From: Microbacterium sp. T32
GTDB taxonomy: Bacteria; Actinomycetota; Actinomycetes; Actinomycetales; Microbacteriaceae
Length of the DNA: 64,000 bases
Direction: 5' to 3'
NCBI RefSeq assembly: GCF_001619615.1
Contig: NZ_LQQP01000023.1
Location: 186,001-250,000, forward strand
In this document: piece by piece, positions 26,280 to 35,160 of the stretch
How positions within the stretch are numbered: the first letter of the stretch is position 1
Layout: every line of letters starts with the position of its first letter
Notes under the pieces: generated by a model
Database searches by the model: none
What the model was told of the DNA's origin: nothing
The model's input: the letters and a program-made list of their open reading frames with translations, nothing else
Translations under genes and position numbers: made by a program

Positions 26280-27917
26280 GTGCACGACCAGACCCCGGCC
26301 ACACGGCGCGAGCTGCGTGACCGGGACGATCCGTCCGTCGAGACGGATGCCGAGGACCCGGCACCCGCGAGCACCCCGGCCCCCGCGCCCTCCCCCACGC
26401 CCGCGCCGTCCGCCGCCGCGCCGTCCGCGGCTGCGCGCGTGACGGAGGGAGGAGATGCGGCCGAGGGAGGACCCATCCCCGCCCCGGCATCCTCCCCTCC
26501 TCTGAAATCCTCCGCTCTTCCCGAGGTCGCGCCCGCCACCGCCGCCGCCGACGCCCCCGCCATCGCCCCCGAGCGCATCCTCATCGGCGCACCGATCGCG
26601 CTGACGTGGGTCGATCCCGCCGCGGCGGCGGCCCCGCGCCCCGCGCCCGAGCTCGCCCTCACCGCGAGCGGCCCGCGCCCGCCCGACCTCCTCGCCGGGC
26701 GCCGCCGCCGCGCGCTGCGCCCGGGCACGGTCGTGCCCCCGGTGGTCCTGCTGCTGCTCGTCGCGGTGTACGCCGCGGTCACGCTGCTGTGGCCGCTGAA
26801 CGCCGTGGCGCCCCGCGTGACCCCGCTCGTCGTGCAGACCGCCGCGGCGCCCGCCGCCGTGCCCGCGTGGCCGTCCCAGGGCGAGGCCGCGATCGCGGTG
26901 CAGGGCATGGGCGGCGTGCTGTCGTCGGCCGATGCGCCCGAGTCGATCGCCAGCATCACCAAGGTCGTCACGGCACTGCTCGTACTCGACCGGCTGCCGC
27001 TCGCCCCCGGCGAGCAGGGGAAGTCGTACGCGTTCACGCAGGCCGACAGCGACGACTACTGGCAGTACCGCTTCCGTGGCGAGTCCTCGCTCGACGTCCC
27101 GGTGGACGGCAGCCTCACCGAGCTGCAGATGCTCCAGGGCATGCTGATCGCTTCCGCGAACAATTACGCCCAGCGGCTGGCATCCGATCTCTGGCCCTCC
27201 AACTCCGACTTCGTCGCCGCCGCGACCGCGTACCTGGCCGACCGCGGCATCTCGGGCATCACGATCGTGAACCCCACCGGGATCGAGGCGGGCAACACCG
27301 CGACCCCGTCCGCCCTCATCACCCTCGCCGAGAAGGCGCTGCAGAACCCGGTGATCGCCGAGATCGTCCGCACGCCCGAGCTCACGCTGCCGGGCGCCGG
27401 CACGTTCAAGAACGGCAATCCGCTGCTCGCCGATCCCGGCGTCGTGGGGATCAAGACCGGGACCCTGGATGCCTGGAACCTGCTGTCCGCGAAAGACCTG
27501 ACGGTGGGGGCGGTCACGGTGCGCACGTACGCGTCGGTTCTCGGACAGCCCGGCCCCGACGAGCGGACGCAGGCGGCACGCGACCTGTACGCGAGGCTGG
27601 CGGAGGAGATCCAGCTGCGCACGTCCGTGCCCGCGGGGACCGTCGTCGGCAAGGCGACGACGCTGTGGGGCGAGGATGTCGCGCTCGTCACCGCGTCCGA
27701 CGCGCAGAACGTGCTGTGGAACGGCGCGAGCGCGACCCCGGACACGTCGTTCACGCTCGGGGAGTCCCGCACCGCCGGCGACACCGTCGGCGAGCTGATC
27801 GCGACCGGGCCGCTCGACGCCGCCACCGTCGACGTGCGGCTGCAGGACGACATCGACCCGCCGAGCCCGTGGTGGCGGCTGACCCACCCGCTCGACCTCT
27901 TCGGGCTGAACGACTGA
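26280..27917 (+). CDS. D-alanyl-D-alanine carboxypeptidase (S11 family) with cytoplasmic Ala/Pro extension
   Basis: A 545-residue penicillin-binding protein that trims peptidoglycan peptides outside the membrane. Residues 1-145 are a low-complexity Ala/Pro tail, followed by one membrane anchor (about 157-180) and the peptidase S11 domain. SITK gives SxxK (near 222), SANN gives SxN (near 290) and IKTGT gives KTG (near 391). A C-terminal domain of about 130 residues follows. It starts at GTG 26280. Residues 56-79 of the tail are encoded by an in-frame palindromic repeat also found inside the FbiC-like gene. Confidence 0.88.
   Translation: MHDQTPATRRELRDRDDPSVETDAEDPAPASTPAPAPSPTPAPSAAAPSAAARVTEGGDAAEGGPIPAPASSPPLKSSALPEVAPATAAADAPAIAPERILIGAPIALTWVDPAAAAAPRPAPELALTASGPRPPDLLAGRRRRALRPGTVVPPVVLLLLVAVYAAVTLLWPLNAVAPRVTPLVVQTAAAPAAVPAWPSQGEAAIAVQGMGGVLSSADAPESIASITKVVTALLVLDRLPLAPGEQGKSYAFTQADSDDYWQYRFRGESSLDVPVDGSLTELQMLQGMLIASANNYAQRLASDLWPSNSDFVAAATAYLADRGISGITIVNPTGIEAGNTATPSALITLAEKALQNPVIAEIVRTPELTLPGAGTFKNGNPLLADPGVVGIKTGTLDAWNLLSAKDLTVGAVTVRTYASVLGQPGPDERTQAARDLYARLAEEIQLRTSVPAGTVVGKATTLWGEDVALVTASDAQNVLWNGASATPDTSFTLGESRTAGDTVGELIATGPLDAATVDVRLQDDIDPPSPWWRLTHPLDLFGLND
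26447..26517. repeat. In-frame copy of the GGAGGAGAT palindromic element
   Basis: The left arm GGAGGAGATGCGG with GGGAGGAC and the right arm GGCATCCTCCCCTCC with TCCTCCGCTC match the element at 42952-43026 and the intergenic triple at 59.8-60.1 kb. It encodes a peptide of the pattern GGDxAxGG, spacer, SSxP, SA, the same phase and spacing as in the FbiC-like protein (13 of 24 residues identical without gaps). Confidence 0.7.
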
Positions 27918-28041
27918 CCACCCGCGGGTCTCCGCGGCCGTCCCGCGCCCCGGGGACGGGAGCCCTCCTGCACGGCCCGTGTGCGGTCGCATCCATCCCC
28001 AGAATTCCCGTTGCGCCGGGGTCGATGTCGGAGGCCCCCGC

Positions 28042-28047
28042 TAGCAT
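28042..28047 (+). promoter_or_regulatory. Leaderless -10 box for the HNH endonuclease gene
   Basis: TAGCAT ends 6 nt before the ATG at 28054; no Shine-Dalgarno sequence is present. Confidence 0.55.
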
Positions 28048-28053
28048 GCACAC

Positions 28054-29403
28054 ATGTCTTCCGACGTCGCTCCCGACACTCCCTCCGGCGCCCCGACGGG
28101 CCAGCCGGCAGGGCTGTCCGCCGTGCTCGACGACGTGCTTCGCGCCGGGGCCCAGCTCGCCGCCGCAGAGGTTGCCCGCACGCGCGCCCTCGCAGCGGCC
28201 GGTCACCTCGCCCTCGACGTGATGGCCGATCGACGGGCGTCCGCTCGAGCTTCCGAGATGGCGCTGCGCGAAGTCGCCTCCGAACTCGCGGCTGCCGAGT
28301 ATCTGTCCGATCGCACCGTGCAGACGCAGATCAGCCGCGCCCTGACGCTGGTCGACGACTACCCGCAGACCCTCGCCGCGTGGGAGGCGGGGGTGATCAC
28401 CCGCGCCCACGCACACGCGATCATCGACGTCGGCGCGCCGCTGCCGGTCGAGGTGCGCGGTGAGTTCGACCTGCTCGCCGTGGCAACGGCCGAGGGCCTC
28501 AGCCCCGGCCGACTGCGCTCGCGTCTCGCCGCCCTCGCGGAACGTCTGCAGCCGACCACCCTGACGGAACGGCACCACCGCGGTCGCGAGGCACGGTGCG
28601 TCCGCGTCGTGACCGGGCAGGACGGCATGTCCGACATCGTCGCCACGCTGCCGACGATCCTCGCTGTGGGAATCCACGACCGCCTCACCCAGCAGGCCCA
28701 CGCCGTCATCGACGCCCGGAACGAGACTTCCGAGACGGGCACGGACGAGCGCACGGCCGCCCAGCTGAGGGCCGACATCCTCGCCGACCTGCTGCTGACC
28801 GCCGCCCCCGACGCCGACCCCACCCGCGTCGACGACGGCCCCGGCACCCTCGGCGCGATCCGCGCGCGCGTGCAGGTCGTCGTGCCGGCGCTGACCATGC
28901 TGCGACCGGGGGAAGAGAACGTCGACCCCGCCGCCCTGGTCGGCCATGGCCCCATCGATGCCGATACCGCTCGCGCTCTCGCCGAGACGACGTCGCTCCC
29001 CTGGGACCGAGTCGTCACACAGCCGGTGACCGGCGCAGTACTCCACACCGACACCTACCACCGGAGCACCGCCATCGATCGGTTCCTCCGTGCCCGCGAC
29101 CGCCACTGCCGGTGGCCCGGCTGCACGGTTCCCGCGGTGCGCGCCGAGGTGGACCACACCCGCGACTACGCCCTCGGCGGTTCGACGGACGTCACGAACC
29201 TCGCCCACCTCTGCCAGCGGCACCACACGCAGAAGCAGTTCACGCGGTGGAGCGTGAGTCAGCTGCCCGGCGGCGTCCTGAAGTGGACCTCCCCCACCGG
29301 ACGCACCTACACCGACGAACCGCTCCCCTACTCACCGGCCGCGCGCTTCGTCCCCGACGATCCACCTCCGCCCGACCCCGGCGAAGCTCCGCCCCCGTTC
29401 TGA
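28054..29403 (+). CDS. DUF222/13E12-type HNH endonuclease
   Basis: A 449-residue protein of the actinobacterial 13E12 repeat family. The N-terminal DUF222 region covers about 30-330 and is mostly helical. An HNH nuclease domain follows (about 345-400): CRWPGC, VDHTRDY with the catalytic His, NLAHLCQRHH and the zinc-type cysteines. The tail is Pro-rich. Such genes are numerous in actinobacterial genomes and often linked to mobile DNA; no partner gene is seen here. Biological role unknown. Confidence 0.88.
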   Translation: MSSDVAPDTPSGAPTGQPAGLSAVLDDVLRAGAQLAAAEVARTRALAAAGHLALDVMADRRASARASEMALREVASELAAAEYLSDRTVQTQISRALTLVDDYPQTLAAWEAGVITRAHAHAIIDVGAPLPVEVRGEFDLLAVATAEGLSPGRLRSRLAALAERLQPTTLTERHHRGREARCVRVVTGQDGMSDIVATLPTILAVGIHDRLTQQAHAVIDARNETSETGTDERTAAQLRADILADLLLTAAPDADPTRVDDGPGTLGAIRARVQVVVPALTMLRPGEENVDPAALVGHGPIDADTARALAETTSLPWDRVVTQPVTGAVLHTDTYHRSTAIDRFLRARDRHCRWPGCTVPAVRAEVDHTRDYALGGSTDVTNLAHLCQRHHTQKQFTRWSVSQLPGGVLKWTSPTGRTYTDEPLPYSPAARFVPDDPPPPDPGEAPPPF

Positions 29404-29466
29404 CGCCCACGGCACTCGGCCGACCGCTTCTCGGCCTGGCCGCGCCCGCCCGCGTAGCCTCGACCC

Positions 29467-29557
29467 ATGCCCCTCGTCCTCGTCACCGGCGCGGAACGCC
29501 CGAACAGCACTGGGACAACTCCTGCACACCGACGGCGGCTTCTCCGCGCGGTACTGA
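29467..29557 (+). pseudogene. Possible remnant of an SDR gene (both ends only)
   Basis: TAGCCT (29455-29460) ends 6 nt before an ATG at 29467 that opens MPLVLVTGA, the usual SDR N-terminus. The frame then shifts by one; the next frame reads [14 protein letters not shown] and stops at 29557, a typical SDR C-terminus. About 200 residues between them are missing. The simplest reading is a decayed gene left after an internal deletion. The ATG frame continues through the riboswitch into thiM but is not a plausible N-terminal extension. Confidence 0.4.
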
Positions 29558-29586
29558 CCCGGCGGCGCGTCGAGCCTCCGCCGTGC

Positions 29587-29676
29587 TACCTTCGCGGCAG
29601 TGACACGGGGTGCCCCACGGGGGCTGAGAACACACCCGTCGAACCTGATCTAGTTCGTACTAGCGAAGGGATGTCG
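29587..29676 (+). promoter_or_regulatory. TPP riboswitch of the thiM operon
   Basis: TACCTT (29587-29592) is the likely -10. The aptamer follows from about 29600: ACACGGGGTGCC, GGGGGCTGAGAAC, a short variable stem, CGAACCTGATCTAG and a final TAGCGAAGGG. GAAGGG (29665-29670) is the ribosome-binding site for the ATG at 29680, so ligand binding probably hides it. Confidence 0.93.
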
Positions 29677-29679
29677 CGA

Positions 29680-30462
29680 ATGGTCGTTCGCACGTCGCCG
29701 TCTCCGTCCACCGTTCTCGCCGACCTGCGGGACAGCCCGCCGCTCGTGCAGTGCATCACCAACGCGGTGGTGACGAATTTCACCGCCAACGCACTGCTGG
29801 CCCTCGGCGCCTCGCCCGCGATGTGCGACATCCCCGGCGAGGCCGGGCTCTTCGCGGGGATCGCCGGAGGCGTGCTCGTGAACCTCGGCACCCCGACCGC
29901 CGAGCAGCGCGACGCCGCGCGCGAGGCCGCCGCCGCGGGCACGCCGTGGGTGCTCGACCCCGTCGCGGTCGGCGTGCTGCCCGTCCGCACCGCGCTCGCC
30001 CACGAACTGCTCGAGGCCCGGCCCGCGATCGTCCGCGGCAACGCGTCCGAGATCCTCGCCCTCGCGGGGGCCGGGGCCGGCGGTCGCGGCGTCGACTCCA
30101 CCGACAGCCCCGAGGCCGCGCTCGACGCCGCCCGCGCGCTCGCGGTCCGCACCGGCGGGACGGTCGCCGTGTCGGGTCCGGTCGACCTGATCGTGGATGC
30201 CGACCGCGTCGCGCGCGTGTCCGGCGGCAGTGTCCTGCTCACCCGCGTCACGGGCGGCGGCTGCGCCCTCGGCGCCGCGATGGCGGCGCTGCTCGCGGTG
30301 ACCGACGGATTCGCGGCCGCGACGACGGCGAGCGCGATTTGGGCCGTGGCATCCGAGCGGGCGGAGGCCACGTCGAGCGGACCGGGGTCGTTCGCGGTCG
30401 CGTTCCTCGACGCCCTCGCCGCGATCGCCCCCGCCGACCTCGACGGCCGGGTCGCCGAGTGA
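29680..30462 (+). CDS. thiM: Hydroxyethylthiazole kinase
   Basis: A 260-residue ribokinase-fold enzyme that phosphorylates 4-methyl-5-(2-hydroxyethyl)thiazole for thiamine salvage. [15 protein letters not shown] (about 23-37), the Cys in ASPAMCD, and the ATP-site [16 protein letters not shown] (about 188-203) are diagnostic. The ATG at 29680 is preferred over 29671 because GAAGGG then has 9-nt spacing. It overlaps thiE by 4 nt (GTGA) and is controlled by the riboswitch upstream. Confidence 0.95.
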   Translation: MVVRTSPSPSTVLADLRDSPPLVQCITNAVVTNFTANALLALGASPAMCDIPGEAGLFAGIAGGVLVNLGTPTAEQRDAAREAAAAGTPWVLDPVAVGVLPVRTALAHELLEARPAIVRGNASEILALAGAGAGGRGVDSTDSPEAALDAARALAVRTGGTVAVSGPVDLIVDADRVARVSGGSVLLTRVTGGGCALGAAMAALLAVTDGFAAATTASAIWAVASERAEATSSGPGSFAVAFLDALAAIAPADLDGRVAE

Positions 30463-31100
30463 GTCGGCACGACCTGTCCCTGCACCTCGTCACCGATCAC
30501 CGGATGCCGTTCGCCGACGTCGTCGAGATCGTGGATGCCGCTGCCTCTTCGGGCGCGAGCATCGTGCAGTTCCGCGACAAGGACGCGTGCGGCCGCGAGC
30601 TGTTCGACCGCGTCACGGCCCTGGCCGACGTCATCGCGGGGCGCGCGACGTTCGTCGTCGACGACCGCGTGGACCTTGTGCTCGCCGCGCGCGCGGCCGG
30701 CGCGCGCGTGGACGGCGTCCACCTGGGCCAGGACGACCTCCCCGTCATCGCCGCGCGCTGGGTGCTCGGCCCCGACGCGCTCATCGGCCTGACCGCGAAC
30801 ACCCCGGCCCACTTCGTCGCCGCCGCCCACCTCCCGGCCGGGACCGCGGACTACCTCGGCGTCGGGGTGATCCGCGCGACCGCGACCAAGCCCGACCACC
30901 CGCGACCCCTCGGGGTGGACGGGTTCGCCGAGCTGGTGGCATCCGCTCCCTTGCCGTGCGTCGCGATCGGGGGCATCGAGGTGGGCGACGTTGCTCCCCT
31001 GCGTCGGGCCGGGGCCGCGGGTGTCGCCGTGGTGTCGGCCGTGAGCGGTGCCGAGGATCCAGCGTCGGCGACCCGGGCGCTGCGGGAGGCGTGGGCATGA
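30459..31100 (+). CDS. thiE: Thiamine phosphate synthase
   Basis: A 213-residue TIM-barrel enzyme joining HMP-diphosphate and thiazole phosphate to thiamine phosphate. Diagnostic segments are IVQFRDKDA near 35-43, [12 protein letters not shown] near 65-76, [10 protein letters not shown] near 87-96 and [11 protein letters not shown] near 171-181. It starts at a GTG overlapping the thiM stop and ends overlapping the thiD/tenA ATG, so the operon is translationally coupled throughout. Confidence 0.94.
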   Translation: MSRHDLSLHLVTDHRMPFADVVEIVDAAASSGASIVQFRDKDACGRELFDRVTALADVIAGRATFVVDDRVDLVLAARAAGARVDGVHLGQDDLPVIAARWVLGPDALIGLTANTPAHFVAAAHLPAGTADYLGVGVIRATATKPDHPRPLGVDGFAELVASAPLPCVAIGGIEVGDVAPLRRAGAAGVAVVSAVSGAEDPASATRALREAWA

Positions 31101-32548
31101 TCCCCCGCGTGCTGAGCATCGCCGGGACCGACCCGACCGGGGGTGCCGGCATCCAGGCGGATCTGAAGAGCATCTCGGCGTTCGGCGGATACGGGATGGC
31201 CGCCGTGACCGCGCTCGTCGCGCAGAACACCCTCGGTGTGCGCGAGGTGCACGTGCCGCCGACGGAGTTCCTGTCGGCGCAGCTGCGGGCGGTCAGCGAC
31301 GACGTCGAGATCGACGCGGTCAAGATCGGGATGCTGGGGTCGACCGATGTCGTCGCGGTCGTGGCCGCGTGGCTCGCCGAGGTCCGCCCGCCGGTCGTCG
31401 TGCTCGACCCCGTGATGATCGCGACGAGCGGCGATCGGCTGCTCGACGCCGACGCCGAGGCGGCCGTCCGCGACCTGTGCCGCCTCGCCGACCTCGTGAC
31501 CCCCAACCTGCCCGAGCTCGCGGTGCTCGTCGACGCCCCGGTCGCCGACGACTGGGACACCGCGGTCGCGCAGGCGCGGACCCTCGCCGCGCGCGCCGAC
31601 ACCGCGGTCCTGCTGAAGGGCGGGCACCTGCGGGGTGCGGAGAGTCCGGATGCCATCGTCGACGCGGCCGGCGTCCAACCGGTATCCGGCCGCCGCGTCG
31701 ACACCCCGCACACGCACGGGACGGGATGTTCGCTGTCGTCCGCGATGGCGACGCTCGCCGCGCACGGACTCGCCTGGCCCGCCGCGCTCGAGCGCGCGAA
31801 GCCGTGGCTCACCGGGGCTCTCGAGCACGCCGCCGCGCTACGCGTGGGGCGCGGCAACGGTCCGATCGACCATCTCCACGAGCTGCGGCCGCACCTCGAC
31901 CTCGGACCGGCCTGGAGTGCCGTCGCGTGGGCCGAGGCGGCACCGGTGCGCGCAGCCGTGGACGACTCCGCGTTCGTGCGGGGACTGGCATCCGGTGACC
32001 TCGAGCGCGCCGCCTTCACCTGGTATCTCGAGCAGGACCTGCTGTACCTGCGCGAGTACGCCCGCGTCCTTGCGCGCTCCGCCGCGCTCGCCCCGACCAC
32101 CGAGGAGCAGCGCTTCTGGGCCGCGGCGTCGGCGTCGTGTCTCGCCGAGGAGGCGCGCCTGCACGAGAGTCACGTGGATGCCACCGCCCTCCAGCCCGCG
32201 CCCGACACCGTCGCCTACACCGACCACCTGCACGCCGTGTCGGCGGGCGGCTCGTACGCGGTGCTGGTTGCGGCGGTGCTGCCGTGCTTCGTGCTCTACA
32301 CCGACATCGGCGCGCGCTGGCGCGGCACCTTCGCCCCGGACCACGCCTACGCCGACTGGCTCACGGCCTACGGCGACGAGGTGTTCGCGGCGTCGTCCGC
32401 CGAGGCGTCCCGGATCGCGGATGCCGCCGCCCGGTCGGCCTCTCCCGCCGTCCGCGCCGCGATGTCGGTCGCGTACGCCCGGTCGATGCAGCTGGAGCTG
32501 GCGTTCTTCGAGGCGCCGCTGCGGCCCGGCGGTGTGCGGAACTCCTGA
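31097..32548 (+). CDS. thiD: Fused HMP/HMP-phosphate kinase and TenA thiaminase II
   Basis: A 483-residue fusion. Residues 1-265 are ThiD: SIAGTDPTGGAGIQADLKS at 7-25, VLDPVMIATSG near 99-109 and the ATP/anion site THGTGCSLSSAMA near 205-217, which makes HMP-diphosphate. Residues 270-483 are TenA: the acidic FTWYLEQDLLYL segment and the active-site Cys in VLPCFVLYTDIG near 395, which release HMP from degraded or aminopyrimidine thiamine. Together with ThiM, ThiE and the ECF transporter this gives salvage of both halves of thiamine. The last codons and stop lie in a palindromic repeat. Confidence 0.94.
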   Translation: MIPRVLSIAGTDPTGGAGIQADLKSISAFGGYGMAAVTALVAQNTLGVREVHVPPTEFLSAQLRAVSDDVEIDAVKIGMLGSTDVVAVVAAWLAEVRPPVVVLDPVMIATSGDRLLDADAEAAVRDLCRLADLVTPNLPELAVLVDAPVADDWDTAVAQARTLAARADTAVLLKGGHLRGAESPDAIVDAAGVQPVSGRRVDTPHTHGTGCSLSSAMATLAAHGLAWPAALERAKPWLTGALEHAAALRVGRGNGPIDHLHELRPHLDLGPAWSAVAWAEAAPVRAAVDDSAFVRGLASGDLERAAFTWYLEQDLLYLREYARVLARSAALAPTTEEQRFWAAASASCLAEEARLHESHVDATALQPAPDTVAYTDHLHAVSAGGSYAVLVAAVLPCFVLYTDIGARWRGTFAPDHAYADWLTAYGDEVFAASSAEASRIADAAARSASPAVRAAMSVAYARSMQLELAFFEAPLRPGGVRNS

Positions 32549-32674
32549 GTTCCGCTGGACCCGGCGCCCGTCCCGGCGGGGAGGCGGGCCGAACTCCTGA
32601 GTTTTCGTCGCCGCGGCCGTCTCCCGGCGTCGTGGGGACCGCGAGGGGTCCGGATCTCAGGAGTTCGGCCCGCC
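32536..32674. repeat. Palindromic repeat, GAACTCCTGAG family
   Basis: A hairpin at 32536-32555 (GCGGAACT / AGTTCCGC) contains the stop codon of thiD/tenA. A longer pair of perfect 19-bp arms follows at 32583-32601 and 32656-32674, reading GGCGGGCCGAACTCC outward. The word GAACTCCTGAGTT is itself palindromic. This probably acts as the thi operon terminator. The rest of the gap up to 32803 is lower in GC and holds only the region before the next gene. Confidence 0.7.
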
Positions 32675-32803
32675 CGGCGGCGAGTCGGTCGGCTGATTCG
32701 AAACATCGGTCCGCATCGCCTGACGGCAGCGTGGCGAGCGGCAACTGCATCTGGTGTGTCACGACGTCTGGTCTTGAATTGAGACGGATGCGAACATGAC
32801 AAC

Positions 32804-33136
32804 ATGCAGCGCCGCAGCGCCATACTCTCGGCAGTATCGGCACTGACCGTGCTCGTCGTGACGGGATGCTCATCGGCCGCCCTAGCCTCATGGGCTACCG
32901 ACACCTGCAACATCTCTGCATCGTGGGACAACTCCGACCGCCCTGAGTCTGATCGGGCCCGCGTCGCCAGGTCCCTCTCGGCGGCGGTGCCAGATGACGA
33001 TACAAGCACGATCGCGGAACTGTCGCGTGCGTTCGTCACAGCCGTTGCCGACAGAGACGACGCGGCCCTCCCTGATGCGGGGGAGCGTCTTCGCGACGAA
33101 TGCATAGCAAAGGGGTGGGAACCAGCCGAAGGCTGA
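32804..33136 (+). CDS. Small orphan lipoprotein
   Basis: A 110-residue predicted lipoprotein not assigned to a family. A basic start (MQRRS), a hydrophobic stretch and a lipobox ending VVTGC (Cys22) suggest lipid anchoring outside the membrane. The mature part is acidic and helical with two further cysteines (DTCNIS and DECIAKG) that could form a disulphide. Codon use is unlike neighbours: ATA, GTA, GCA, TCA, CTA and GCT occur in the first 35 codons, and local GC is lower, suggesting recent transfer or relaxed selection. No Shine-Dalgarno sequence is evident. Confidence 0.6.
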   Translation: MQRRSAILSAVSALTVLVVTGCSSAALASWATDTCNISASWDNSDRPESDRARVARSLSAAVPDDDTSTIAELSRAFVTAVADRDDAALPDAGERLRDECIAKGWEPAEG

Positions 33137-33229
33137 TCCCCACCCCTTTGCTTCCGGGCCGGTCTCCCGCTGCTCGACGCGCTGCTGCTGCAGCTCTGGG
33201 CGCCCGCCCCCTGCGATCCAGTCTGGAGG

Positions 33230-33421
33230 TCAGCCGCTCTTGCGGCGGAACTCCCGCTTGGTCACGGCTCCGTGGGTGCCCTGCACGGCCGAGTGACCGT
33301 CCAGGTGAGCCTGACCCGACCGCTGCTGCCCGTTCTTCTTCGCCAGGGCTTCCTTGAACTTGCGCTTCATCTCGTCGGATGCCGCGCCGGTGGTGGCATC
33401 CGGGGTCTCGTCGGTACTCAT
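33230..33421 (-). CDS. DUF5302 small protein
   Basis: A 63-residue charged protein matching the actinobacterial DUF5302 family: an acidic start, the helix MKRKFKEALAKKNG, then a tail with HLDGHSAV and FRRKSG. Function unknown. It is monocistronic between two unrelated genes. Confidence 0.8.
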   Translation of the reverse strand: MSTDETPDATTGAASDEMKRKFKEALAKKNGQQRSGQAHLDGHSAVQGTHGAVTKREFRRKSG

Positions 33422-33501
33422 GTGCCCACCCTAGGCAGGTCCGGCCGCCCGCGCGCAGTTCGCCCGCTTCGGAACCCGGATGCCAGGCCCCCGGGCTCAG
33501 C

Positions 33502-35019
33502 TCACGTCGCCGCCGTGGTCGCTCCGTCGTCGGCCGCGTGGTGGCCGTTCTGGGCGTCGCCGACGGAGGCGACGCCGCGTCCGAACGCCTGCCCCTGCAG
33601 GATGGCGCCCAGGTCGACGCCGGTCGCCGACTTCACGCTGCTGAACGTGGCGGCGAGACCCGCGGCCTGCTCGCGGGCGATGTGCGTGCCGGCCGAGTCG
33701 CCGCCGACGAGGGTGACGCTGCCCACGTTCTGGTAGCCCTTCGAGAACTCGGCCATGAGCGCCGGAAGCTGGCCGATGAGCTCGCGTCCGAGGATCGCCT
33801 CCTGGTTCTCGCGCAGCGCCTCGGCCTCGGCCTTGATCGCCGCGGCGCTGGCCTCACCCTTCGCGCGGATCGCTTCGGCTTCCGCGACGGCCTTCGCGCG
33901 CAGCGCTTCCGCCTCGGCGCCGGACTGGGCCCGGAGCGCTTCGGCCTCGGCCTCGGCCCGTGCCCGGACGGCGGCGGCTTCGGCCGCGGCGGACGCCTGC
34001 CGCGCCTCGGCCTGACGCTGCACCGCGTAGGCCTCGGCGTCGGATTCCTGCTGCGCCACCTGCCGGTCGGTCTCGGCCTTCTTCTGCCGCGCGTAGGACT
34101 CGGCATCCGCTTCGGTCTGCTTGCGGTACTTCTCCGCGTCGGCGACGCGCTTGACGTCGGCGTCGAGCTCGGCCTGGCGGTTCTCGGCCCGCTGCACGAG
34201 CACCGCCTGCTCGCGCTCGGCGCGGGCGAGGTTCTCGGCCTGCTCGGCCTCGGCGTTGGCGCGCCCCACCTCGGACTTGGATGCCGCGGTGTTCTTGTCG
34301 AACGCCGTCTGCTCGACGAGGTTCGCCTCCTCGGTGGCGATCTGCCGGGCCTTGACCTCGCGAGCGGCGTTGATCCGGGCGACCTCGGCTTCGCGCTTGA
34401 CGCGCTCGACCTCCTGCGCGCCGAGCGCATCGATGTAGCCGTTGCGGTCGGTCACGCCCTGGATGGCGAAGGAGTCCAGCACCAGGCCCTGGGCGAGCAG
34501 ATCGCCCTTGATGCCCTCGGCGATCTCGTCACCGAGCTTCTGCCGGTCCTGCATGACCTCCTCGACGCTGAGCTTCGCCACCACACCGCGGAGGGCGCCC
34601 TCGAGTTGTTCGGTGGTGAAGACGTCGATCGCCTGGTCCTGCGAGGCGAAGCGTTCCGCGGCGGCGCGCACCTGGTCGGGCAGCGACCCGATCTTCACGA
34701 GCGCGACGCCCGCGAGGTGGATCGTCACGCCGTTCTTGGTCTGCGCGACCGGCTCCATCTTGATCTGGCGCGAGCGCAGCGAGATCCGGTCGGACCGCTG
34801 GGTCAGCTTGTTGACGAACGCGCCGCCGCCGGTGATGACCGTCATGTTGGAGGTCAGACCGTCTTCGCCGCGCTGCTTCTTACCGACGATGACGATGGCT
34901 TCGTCGGCCTGCGGCACCTGATACCAGGCGCGGAAGAGGAACAGGCCGATCACGGCGATCACGAGGATCGCCACGACGGCGATGGTCACGCCGATGATTC
35001 CGAAAAGGTCGATTGGCAC
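33502..35019 (-). CDS. Flotillin-family (SPFH) membrane scaffold protein
   Basis: A 505-residue flotillin. One N-terminal membrane segment (about 5-30) is followed by an SPFH domain (about 40-210) with the VIVGKK segment and VFTTEQLEGALR, then a long coiled coil (about 220-430) of Ala-Glu-Ala repeats, and a C-terminal oligomerisation region. It should organise lipid microdomains on the inner face of the membrane. The start is taken as GTG at 35019, immediately before the membrane segment; the frame is open further upstream but without family similarity. TAGCGT (35077-35072, minus) is a possible -10. Confidence 0.86.
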   Translation of the reverse strand: MPIDLFGIIGVTIAVVAILVIAVIGLFLFRAWYQVPQADEAIVIVGKKQRGEDGLTSNMTVITGGGAFVNKLTQRSDRISLRSRQIKMEPVAQTKNGVTIHLAGVALVKIGSLPDQVRAAAERFASQDQAIDVFTTEQLEGALRGVVAKLSVEEVMQDRQKLGDEIAEGIKGDLLAQGLVLDSFAIQGVTDRNGYIDALGAQEVERVKREAEVARINAAREVKARQIATEEANLVEQTAFDKNTAASKSEVGRANAEAEQAENLARAEREQAVLVQRAENRQAELDADVKRVADAEKYRKQTEADAESYARQKKAETDRQVAQQESDAEAYAVQRQAEARQASAAAEAAAVRARAEAEAEALRAQSGAEAEALRAKAVAEAEAIRAKGEASAAAIKAEAEALRENQEAILGRELIGQLPALMAEFSKGYQNVGSVTLVGGDSAGTHIAREQAAGLAATFSSVKSATGVDLGAILQGQAFGRGVASVGDAQNGHHAADDGATTAAT

Positions 35020-35160
35020 CGTAGCCCCCAAGACACTCGGTTCACGGGTGCCGGAACAGCCCCCTCCCTCCACGCTATCGGGCGTTCGCGCGACACGACG
35101 AAGGAAATCGGATGCCGATACCGGGCGCGGGCGCCGGGTTCCCGGCATCCACTCCCGCCG

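Noticed and set aside
29467..29679. N-terminal extension of ThiM beginning at 29467
   Set aside because: The frame crosses the TPP riboswitch, whose end provides the ribosome-binding site for 29680; ThiM similarity starts only there.
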